A DNA stretch of 22,330 nucleotides from Priapulus caudatus (Eukaryota > Priapulida > Priapulimorpha > Priapulimorphida > Priapulidae), in the NCBI RefSeq assembly GCF_000485595.1, contig NW_014577469.1, forward strand, positions 63,633 to 85,962, written 5' to 3'. How positions within the stretch are numbered: the stretch's first letter is position 1; each line of letters starts with the position of its first letter. Positions 15,801-22,330 of this stretch are shown in pieces. The notes beneath the pieces were generated by a model. It saw nothing but the letters and a program-made list of their open reading frames with translations, made no database searches and was not told where the DNA came from. Both the position numbers and the translations under genes were made by a program.

Positions 15801-18702
15801 CAACAGAAAAGATCAGCTTGACTAAAAACATTTTCGAACATAAACACAGCACGTGAAACTATGCGTTTTATGTGCATGTACACGTACACCTTGTATACAT
15901 TACCTCGTGCCAATGCTCCAGCACTCATCACAAGTGCGAGATTGTAACTCTGAACTCCAAAGCATCTATAGAACAGATCCCTCAGATTGTCATATGATGT
16001 GAAGTATATCATTGTAGCTGGCACAGCCATAACTCTGCGAGAAAGATAGCGCACATTAACAGGTTAGACCTGCTACATCCCTACACCAAGTCGTTTCAAG
16101 ATACACAAACACACCACAGGGTATTAGCCAGGAATGGGTATTGTGGGAGACTGGGAGTGCAGGAAAAATATTTGGGAGTGCAATTTTACAAATGTACACG
16201 GCTTTAGATCAATATTTTAGGCCGTGCTACACATTTTTGGCCGTGCAAATCACGGCTGCACAGCTCGCTGGCTAATACGTTGACGCACCACGTTTTCAGG
16301 CTAAGAAATCAAGTAAATTTTCAAGATGGCTTGGGAAAGAGACCTACATCGTATTGCTCATATTACTGTTGTTGAACTACTTGCACCAGTTGGCGTTAAT
16401 CTCAGATCATAGACTACAGAATATCAATATTAAATCTATCAACTGCATGCAAACAAACAAAATAAAATAGGTCATGACATTATTATGATTGACATAATAG
16501 AATTTATAAAAAAATTAGTTAAAACCAGACTGGTTTTTAATTTTTTTTAATGAATTATTGACATATGTTATCCATACAGTGTAGGTGGCAATCCACTCCA
16601 TAGTGCTTGAACGCCTTCGTGCCTGGCTATTTTAACAAATGCATCCTGTAATAATATGGTTGCAAATCAAAGTATGAGATGCACTATAAGAACAAAAGCC
16701 ACGTATATTTTTACTTTATCCCTATATTTCACTGCTATTCACTGCTATAATTAAATCGGAAATACTTTTAAAGATAAACTTGCCGGCCAATTTAAAATAT
16801 AGTTATATATACAAACATTTATACAATTTATATGCAAGAACAATTGATTATTGCTATAATGTACATAACAATGAAAATAAACATTTACCGCAGTTCCTCC
16901 AAATTTTACCACGTGGACTGGCTCAATTAGGCGAATCTGTGAAGAATTGAAAAATAATTACAATCAATCAAATTGGAAAATACCATGCAGGTGCATAAAG
17001 CAGGTGCTTTGGTTTTGAAATGGGTAGTGCTACGTCACTGGGATTAACACTTAAATTGTTTTGGAAGAGCACAGAATATTTTAATGCAGCTTCTAGCGTT
17101 CCGTGCCGCTAGGTTATTCAACTGTCGACAACCTCTTGGTCAAGCAAATATAATTGATTGTTTGCATGTACATTAGACATTATTAGTGGCTTATATCAGT
17201 CACTAGCGTGGCATTCACAGCAGGAAGATGCACTCAGTTCAATATATGAATTTGCATCTCCTTTTTGCATGCAAACAGATCTCTAATGCAGTATTTGACA
17301 TTATTTGTTACTTTCATATATGCAAAACGCAGGGTAAACTAGCGCTGCATTGGCGGTAACGTCCCAGTTGGCCTACTTCCCATTTCGCCTACTTTCAGAA
17401 TGGGCAATATTCCCATTTCGCCTACTCTCAGAATGGGTAATAGTGCCATTTTGTCGTAGTATTGATATTACAACAAATACCAGGAGAAATTGTGCGACTT
17501 TCCACCACGTTTTCCTAACTGCACTATAATAAAATTCAGTTTAGAATGATATTTAGTCGATGTACCTTTGAACAATCAGTGCACACTGATGTTCCAGAAA
17601 ATCTGATTTCACCCTGGTGCTCATGCCAACCAGGTTTTTCCTTTTCTATAGCATGGACAGCTTCACTGACACACAAGCAGAGGTGATCCATGAGTCCATT
17701 AGAGTATATGAAGAACTGCCCCTTTGCAAGAGGTTTCTGTTGTGATTGAAGTCTGATCTTTACTACGTCTAACGGAGTAACTGAAAGAATGGTTGATAAC
17801 TGTATTAGAAGATAAAATGCCATCGATCACATCATCACACCTGAAATGAACATGAATCGGAAATCGGAAGAATTAGTTAACTAGTTATTTAATTAGTTAA
17901 TTAGTATACAGATATAACTGTTTAACTTTTTGATAAATGGTGCTATAGTTATAGCAGGGAAAATTGGTTCCACCTTTTCAATTGGTGCTAAATTGAGACC
18001 AGTTCAATGTTCAATTCACATTGATTTCAATGTCTGAAATTCCAACAGGTGCACTCAGGATAGCACTATCCTAATAACAACCCCCGGAATTTTGGCTGCT
18101 AAGCTGTAAGCAAACACAGGTTGACTATATTTAAAATAGGGTAGGTAATCGTAACGTAGTAAAGGTTCAATATCACAAAGTTGCAAGGTATGATTTTGGT
18201 AGAGAAATACACAGTGACACACACAGACAGGAATACGTACACACACACACGCGTACGCACATGCACACGTACGCACACGCAAGCACGAGTATGAACACGC
18301 ACACACACGCGTATGCACACGCACACGCACACGTGCGCGCACAGACACACACGCACACGCGCACGCGTGCGCGCATACACACACACGCACGCGTGTGCGC
18401 ACACACACACGCACGCGTGTGCGCACACACACACACACACGTTCACACACACGCACGCAAGCACACATGCACGCAAGCACACACGCACGCAAGCACACAC
18501 ACACACACACACCCACGCAAGCACACACACACACACACGCACGCAAGCACACACATACTGAAACATACGAAATCCGTATACCGAAAAAGGACGTCACCAG
18601 TGCTCCCGAACATGACGAAATAATTTGTTGTTTGGGTGTGATAGACGTCGTATCAAAGCACGGTCGCGAAACGACTTGATCACGTTCTTCATTACCCGTC
18701 AT
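12893..18702 (-). CDS. SLC25A39/40: SLC25A39/SLC25A40-like mitochondrial carrier (complete, 11 exons)
   Basis: Exons in transcript order: 18702-18582, 17780-17566, 16936-16889, 16645-16578, 16034-15904, 15508-15434, 14672-14574, 14176-14067, 13756-13675, 13452-13369 and 13020-12893 (stop TAG). They total 1161 nt, 386 residues, with every phase consistent. Three carrier signatures are present: P43-L-D-V-V-K48, P203-L-E-L-V-R208 and P297-F-D-V-V-K302. Family-specific stretches are [12 protein letters not shown] (66-77), [27 protein letters not shown] and [14 protein letters not shown] near the end. Human SLC25A39 and SLC25A40 are inner-membrane carriers needed for glutathione import into mitochondria; the same role is inferred. 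The first matrix loop is long and holds Cys75, Cys77, Cys107 and Cys110. Cysteines in this loop of SLC25A39 are linked to iron-sulfur sensing; whether these four correspond needs an alignment. At 386 residues it is longer than the human proteins (about 340-360), mostly in that loop. Confidence 0.95.
13021..13368 (-). other. Carrier intron, last one
   Basis: This 348-bp intron separates exon 13452-13369 (ending ...RSLFAG) from the last exon ([15 protein letters not shown]). A closer possible acceptor near 13355 leads into a frame with no carrier similarity, which is why the farther exon was chosen. No other feature is seen. Confidence 0.6.
14291..14374. repeat. GCTTAATC short tandem repeat
   Basis: Degenerate tandem copies of an 8-9 base unit (GCTTAATC, GCTTAAAAT, GCTTAATTGC) are bounded by two copies of TCGAGATTGCTTA. 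They lie in the carrier intron 14177-14573. Confidence 0.8.
14673..15433 (-). other. Carrier intron, no clear feature
   Basis: This 761-bp intron lies between exons 15508-15434 and 14672-14574. A 55-codon open frame on the + strand (15036-15203) has no recognisable similarity and is treated as chance. No repeat is evident by eye. Confidence 0.5.
15509..15903 (-). other. Carrier intron, no feature seen
   Basis: This 395-bp AT-rich intron lies between exons 16034-15904 and 15508-15434. I see no repeat or coding sequence in it. Confidence 0.5.
16121..16278. mobile_element. Short inverted-repeat element in carrier intron
   Basis: A perfect 11-bp inverted repeat (GTATTAGCCAG and CTGGCTAATAC) bounds 158 bp. 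Inside are paired motifs GGGAGTGCA (twice) and GGCCGTGC (twice), which face each other with partial complementarity. No coding capacity and no clear target duplication. The remainder of the 543-bp intron 16035-16577 is AT-rich. Confidence 0.55.
17379..17440. repeat. Two tandem copies of a 33-bp hairpin unit
   Basis: Each unit reads CCCATTTCGCCTAC, then TYTCAGAATGGG, so each has a CCCATT/AATGGG dyad around a CGCCTACTTTCAG loop. A degenerate piece of the unit flanks each side (GTTGGCCTACTTC, GTGCCATTTTGTCG). It lies in the carrier intron 16937-17565, which otherwise shows nothing. Confidence 0.75.
18217..18556. repeat. CA/CG alternating purine-pyrimidine tract
   Basis: About 340 bp of (CA)n mixed with CG steps, with longer repeats of the type ACGCAAGCACAC near 18450-18550. 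It lies in the first intron of the carrier gene (17781-18581), about 25 bases from the exon 1 donor. Long open frames in all directions across it (Cys-Val or His-Thr rich) are artefacts. Alternating CG/CA tracts can adopt Z-DNA. Confidence 0.95.
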
Positions 18703-19201
18703 ACTTGATAAACAAGCTAATTACGCCGCCAACCCGACTCTTATATTCTCACTTTTTAACCGTTAAAGAAAGTAGCCATGTCATGCAAAATAACCAGTTA
18801 CGCTAAGAGTAAGATAAATAACGGTTTATGGTCTATGCCTATGGTTTTATAGTTTCCAATAAAAACATGCCATAACAAGAGAACACCAAAATTACCTAAC
18901 AGGGTGTTTCACGCGACAAGCATCTTATTATTGTTACCAAGAATAACAATAGAAATAACCAATTAAATATAAAATCTTGAGTAAACTAAAATTTAAAAAA
19001 TATAGCTAAAGTTATTTTATTATATAACTTTTACCATTTCAGAGAAGTCACATATATGTCACGACCGATTTCTTGAAAGAGGATTTGTCATATGGTCATA
19101 TTATTCAAGACGGTGAAGACGTCTATTTTGTGGTTTTATCCAGCATCTGCTCTTTTTCTTCGTGTTATATTTTAACTGTAAGATATTATATCTAGTATAA
19201 A
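18703..19201. promoter_or_regulatory. Head-to-head promoter region of carrier and tetraspanin genes
   Basis: The start codons of the two divergent genes are 499 bp apart, so both 5' untranslated regions and promoters must lie here unless distal 5' exons exist. The sequence is AT-rich with no CpG island by eye. CCAAT occurs twice on the + strand (near 18855 and 18958). A stretch at 19042-19177 is open for 46 codons with an AG before and GTAAGA after it; it may be a 5' untranslated exon, but it is not in frame with the ATG at 19202. Confidence 0.5.
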
Positions 19202-19264
19202 ATGGCATGTGGAGGGTTCACCTGCTCAAAGAATGCCCTGACGGCGCTAAATATTCTATATATT
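19202..19264 (+). CDS. TSPAN31: Tetraspanin-13/31-like gene, first coding exon (partial)
   Basis: ATG in a good context (AAAATGG) starts 21 codons that read M-A-CGGFTCSKNALTALN-ILYI and end exactly at a GTAAGT donor in phase 0. The CGGFxCSKNALxxLNxxY pattern is the N-terminus of tetraspanins 13 and 31, where the palmitoylated juxtamembrane cysteines lead into transmembrane segment 1. Tetraspanins are four-pass membrane proteins that organise membrane microdomains. The rest of segment 1 and all later exons should follow downstream on the + strand; none is recognisable before 22330, so the first intron is at least 3.06 kb. The gene is divergent from the carrier gene. Tetraspanin-13 versus -31 cannot be told from 21 residues; the symbol is a family label. 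Confidence 0.82.
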
Positions 19265-19330
19265 GTAAGTAAAGCATTACTATCAACGTTTAGAATCTTA
19301 GGCTAAAACTAAAAGCCTAAGTCGCCTATT

Positions 19331-19436
19331 TAATAGTATTACTATTAGTATTAGTATTAGTATTAGTATTACTATTAGTACTATTACTAATACTATTAGT
19401 ATTAGTACTATTACTAATAGTATTACTATTACTTAT
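19331..19436. repeat. ATT/AGT-type microsatellite
   Basis: Mixed ATTAGT and ATTACT triplet repeats partly form an internal dyad (TAGTATTACT/AGTAATACTA). It directly abuts the left end of the large palindrome that follows. Confidence 0.9.
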
Positions 19437-20159
19437 TAGCTCTAGTAGTAGCACTATAGCCCGCGTACAGTTGCCGCAGGGCTATAGAACGTAATATCAA
19501 TATGGCAATTTCCAGTGAGTAAGCAAAGACAACTTTTGACCGATAATAACTTCTTCGGTATGCCAAATAAAACACATTCTCTGCCGGACAAATGTCTTAA
19601 GAAATTAAGTTACTACAAACACTAAAAGTAAAATGAAAAGACAAACTAACGCTTAAATATTGTACTTGCGATATTACTCGTCGACAAAGAATGTTTATCA
19701 ACTTGTAACCGCAATTTCTCGTTGCGCCGCGCTCGCGCGGTTCCTGCGCTAGTGAGCGGGCACAATGTATTTCCAAGTGGAAGGGTGGGCAGGTTGCACG
19801 CGGATTTAACCGCCATTTTTTGTTGCCATATAATGCAACCGCGTGCAACCTGCCCACCCCTCCACTTGGAAATATATTGTGCCCGCTCACTAGTGAAAAA
19901 TGGCGGTTACAAGATTACAAGTTACAATCTTCGTCGACGAGTAATATAGAAAGTACAACATTTAACCGTTAGTTTGCAGTTTAATTTTAGTGTTTGTAGT
20001 AACTTAAGACATTTGTCCGACAGAGAATGTGTTTTATTTGACATACCGAAGAAGTAATTATCGGCAAAAAGTTGTCTTTGCTTACACATTAGAAATTGCC
20101 ATATTACGTTCTATAACCCTGCAGCAACTGTACGCGGGCTATAGTACGTACTAGAGCTA
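19437..20159. mobile_element. 723-bp fold-back element in tetraspanin intron 1
   Basis: The two arms (about 19437-19727 and 19895-20159) are inverted copies along their whole length with scattered mismatches and small gaps. Landmarks are TAGCTCTAGTA at the ends, ACTATAGCCCGCGTACAGTT, TTACTTCTTCGGTAT and ATTACTCGTCGAC. The centre is occupied by another inverted repeat (19749-19893). No protein is encoded. No clear target duplication is visible at the outer ends. Confidence 0.85.
19749..19893. mobile_element. Inner inverted repeat nested in the large palindrome
   Basis: CTAGTGAGCGGGCACAAT begins left and right arms of about 54 bp that match almost perfectly (two or three differences) down to GCAGGTTGCACGCGG. 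The central spacer is about 35 bp. It may be a separate element inserted at the centre of the larger one, or its original core. Confidence 0.75.
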
Positions 20160-20187
20160 CCTATGTATGACTGAGTATAAGTATGAG

Positions 20188-20283
20188 TTAGCTCTAGTAC
20201 TATAGCTCGCGTACAGTTGCCGCTGTAGTGCCAGTGCTGTAGCGCCAGTGGCAACTGTACGCGGGCTATAGTACTAGAGCTAA
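20188..20283. mobile_element. 96-bp miniature relative of the large palindrome
   Basis: TTAGCTCTAGTACTATAGC starts a near-perfect inverted repeat of over 30 bp whose ends are the ends of the 723-bp element 28 bp upstream. Only a short CCGCTGTAGTGCCAG/TGCTGTAGCGCCAGT core is left. GTATGAG flanks it on both sides (20181-20187 and 20284-20290), but the surroundings are a GTATGAG repeat, so this need not be a target duplication. Confidence 0.8.
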
Positions 20284-20343
20284 GTATGAGTATGACGTAT
20301 GACTATGAGTATGACTCGAGTATGAGTCTATTATGAGTATGAC
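20284..20343. repeat. GTATGA hexamer array
   Basis: Degenerate tandem copies of GTATGA/CTATGA (GTATGAGTATGAC, GACTATGAG). The same motif appears before the 96-bp element at about 20164-20187, so that element split or flanks one array. Confidence 0.75.
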
Positions 20344-20345
20344 AT

Positions 20346-20587
20346 GTAACATAGTTACGTACGCCGGTACGGTACTGTAATGTAATAATTTAGTAATTGC
20401 TCGTGTCTGCATAGGCGGCAGCAGCTTGGATGAACTTATTTTTGCCAGTTTGAATCTCGGGTACAGACAAATTCAAGTACAAGTATTATTCAATGATGAA
20501 TTATATCATCATCATGACATGGTCCACAGACCACACTGCAATGCAGAGAAAAGCTAATATTTTAAGTAATATTACTAATAAGTAATA
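20346..20587 (+). other. Tetraspanin intron 1, unassigned
   Basis: AT-rich intron sequence, with an AGTAATATTACTAATAAGTAATATTA palindromic patch broken by short spacers near 20562-20592. No coding similarity was seen. Confidence 0.4.
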
Positions 20588-20958
20588 TTATTGGTGGCGT
20601 GTTACATCCAGCCTACCCAATAAACTGTGCCACCTCCACATTCCACTTACGCCATATTTCTCTCATAACCTCATAAATAATAGTCTTCAAAAGTCCAAGG
20701 GACTATAATGAAGACATTTATACCATTCCTAGTCCATTCATAGTCCATTCATAGTCCATTTCATTAGTCATTTCATGCAGAAATGGAAGGTCTTTCACTG
20801 TTTCATAGTATAAAACTAGTTTCATAAATCCAACTATTTTAGTCTGCCATGAAAGTCTGTTCATTTCTGCATGAAGCATGGTGTAACAGTAGGTGGAATG
20901 GGGAGGTGGCATTGCTTATTAGGTAGACTGTTTACAGATTGTAACGCTCCACTAATAA
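20588..20958. mobile_element. MITE-like element in tetraspanin intron 1
   Basis: Imperfect inverted ends are TTATTGGTGGCGTGTTACA on the left and the complement of TGTAACGCTCCACTAATAA on the right, with a second matched block CCACCTCCACATTCCAC / GTGGAATGGGGAGGTGG further in. Inside are a CATGCAGAAATG/CATTTCTGCATG dyad and three direct copies of TAGTCCATTCA. The minus-strand frame across it (20718-20912) has no recognisable family. Boundaries are approximate. Confidence 0.65.
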
Positions 20959-21024
20959 TAGCTTTTATACTCTGCATTGGAAGTGTGGCGCATAGACACA
21001 ATAGCGGTTAGAGTGTTACTATGG

Positions 21025-21253
21025 CTGAGAGGGTCTATATCCCCCAGGGTACTGCCGGAACGTACCCTGGTACTATCTAATATGCCGAACCATACCTCGC
21101 CTACTCCACTAACGAGTCTAGGGAGTTGCCTACGCCTACTCCCTAACCCTAACCCTAACCATATCAAATAGTTACCAGGGTACGTTCCGGTATACCGGAC
21201 CGTACCCAGGGTACGTTCCGGCAGTATCCTGGGGGAGATAGACCCTATGAGCA
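21025..21253. mobile_element. MITE-like element with telomere-like core, copy 2
   Basis: The same element as at 5721-5920, here 229 bp, is flanked by a perfect 9-bp direct repeat TTACTATGG (21016-21024 and 21254-21262). Nine-base target duplications are typical of Mutator-like elements. The extra length is a short internal duplication around CAGGGTACGTTCCG near the right end. It also carries CCCTAACCCTAACCCTAACC in its middle. There is no transposase. Confidence 0.85.
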
Positions 21254-21262
21254 TTACTATGG

Positions 21263-21930
21263 ACACCAACTCATTTAACTAATGGAAGTATCATAAATTA
21301 ATTTCATGAAGTGTACCTGTATGGGCGTGTTGACACTGTGATCTACAGACATAGCATTATATAAATTTGAGTTTATTGGCAGCCGTATAGCACCGTCAAC
21401 TAGCCACATGTAATGAACGTTTGGCAGTAAGATCTTACAGTCGAGAAATAGATGCGAGTTATTTTTCAGGGGTTGCATCAAATGAGTATCATTGAGTCAT
21501 ATCGGCCAGTCAACATAAATTCGCTCTTTTACTGCAGTTTATATACGTTGATAGGCATTGATGCAGTCCATTGTTACTTACTGATAAGATATATTAATAA
21601 GACGGAATAGTTGCTGGTGTCAGAGCCATGAATCCCTTCTGAAGAGCCAGTTCTTATTGCCCAGGAGATCCAACAAAGTGCTAAAACAGTTTGAAAATGG
21701 CTGTCATCAGCTCATTTTATATTGCAAAGTTGACAAATTTCAAATATAAATGATAAAGGAGTCGATGAGTTACAGTTTGATAACTATGGTATTTCTCCCA
21801 ATCTAAAGGTTGTCTGACACATTGTTCCAAAAACAATACTTAGCGATTGATAGTTTGAGTACTCATATATTTTAACAGCCGCTTAAAGATGCATTCCCTC
21901 GCACATTTTTAGCTCAGCTGACGAAGTCAG
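21263..21930 (+). other. Tetraspanin intron 1, unassigned
   Basis: No tetraspanin exon is recognisable on the + strand. A minus-strand open stretch at about 21317-21435 ends in a CAG followed by GTACAC and is reported as a finding. Otherwise the sequence is plain AT-rich DNA. Confidence 0.4.
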
Positions 21931-22330
21931 ATGCAGCTTGTAGAATCGCATGATTGTCCGTCTGTTCGTGCGTCCGTCCATCCGTCTGTCAACAGTTGGG
22001 CACAAATCTTAAGAGCTCGACGTACGGTCTTGATATTTGGAACGTCAGGGGGGGGATTGCGAAAAGGACCCGGGATGTCGAATTTGGGGGTCAAGGGTCA
22101 AAGGTCAATGGAGAGGGAATATTTTACTCTTAACCAAAGGTATAAGAGGAAATACGGAATTGCGGCACAAATCTCAACAGCTCGACCTATGCTCTTAATA
22201 TTCGATGTATAGTGTGATGGGGAGGAAACCCATCACCAGCGCGAAACTGGAGGTCACATGTCAAAGGGCAGTGGGGGAAATCTGAAAGGTCAGATATCAG
22301 ACATTTTCTGAGGACATGGTCTAACGGACC
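21931..22330. repeat. Interspersed-repeat-like sequence with CCGT tandem and paired units
   Basis: A run of TCCGTCTG/CGTCCGTCCATCCG triplet-like repeats (about 21955-21992) is followed by two diverged copies of one unit: GCACAAATCTTAAGAGCTCG (about 22000) and GCACAAATCTCAACAGCTCG (about 22166). GGTCAAGGGTCAAAGGTCA and related GGTCA motifs follow. The composition is unlike the intron around it. Reading frames across it are not similar to any protein I know. It runs to the window end. Confidence 0.5.

Noticed and set aside
17379-17440. CRISPR-like direct repeats
   Set aside because: Only two adjacent units with no regular spacers, in a eukaryotic intron. It is a small tandem duplication.
18055-18702. 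215-codon minus-strand open frame starting at the carrier's ATG and running through the CA repeat
   Set aside because: Only its first 40 codons are real (exon 1, donor at 18581). The rest is translated CA/CG repeat, and the correct continuation is exon 17780-17566 in the matching phase.
21931-22212. 93-codon + strand frame near the window end, as a possible tetraspanin exon
   Set aside because: It starts in CCGT repeats, has no hydrophobic transmembrane stretch and lacks tetraspanin motifs.

Overview
This is nuclear DNA from a multicellular animal, most likely an invertebrate. It holds multi-exon genes with GT-AG introns of about 80 to 1100 bp, AT-rich introns and many short inverted-repeat (MITE-like) elements. 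The encoded proteins are animal families (DHX30-type helicase, SLC25A39/40 carrier, tetraspanin-13/31). The sequence alone does not settle the phylum; a sponge, cnidarian or other marine invertebrate would fit.

Three protein-coding genes can be assembled by hand from exon phases. (1) On the + strand, 418-11025 carries the 3' part of a DHX30-like DExH-box RNA helicase. Eighteen phase-compatible exons give 822 residues to the stop; the 5' exons, including the Walker A motif, lie before the window. (2) On the - strand, 18702 down to 12893 carries a complete 11-exon SLC25A39/SLC25A40-like mitochondrial carrier of 386 residues. The two genes are tail to tail across a gene-free 1.87 kb. (3) On the + strand, 19202-19264 is the first coding exon of a tetraspanin-13/31-like gene. 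It is head to head with the carrier, with 499 bp between start codons, and its later exons are not recognisable before the window ends.

The most unusual structure is a tandem duplication of about 1.58 kb (7265-8845 and 8846-10433) inside the helicase gene. It copies three consecutive exons coding for the end of the OB-fold region and the C-terminal tail. Each block starts and ends in phase 0, so the exon set can be used once, either way, or twice without a frameshift. A second small duplication puts a 24-nt, phase-0 copy of the end of another helicase exon, with new splice sites, in an upstream intron.

The rest is mostly intron and intergenic DNA rich in fold-back elements. They include a 619-bp TTAA-flanked palindrome with a 47-bp hairpin nested inside it, two copies of an element with 9-bp flanking repeats and telomere-like internal motifs, a 723-bp nested palindrome with a 96-bp relative next to it, and several other terminal-inverted-repeat elements. 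There is also a 340-bp CA/CG alternating tract in the first intron of the carrier gene. I see no tRNA, rRNA, CRISPR array, virus or prokaryotic operon.
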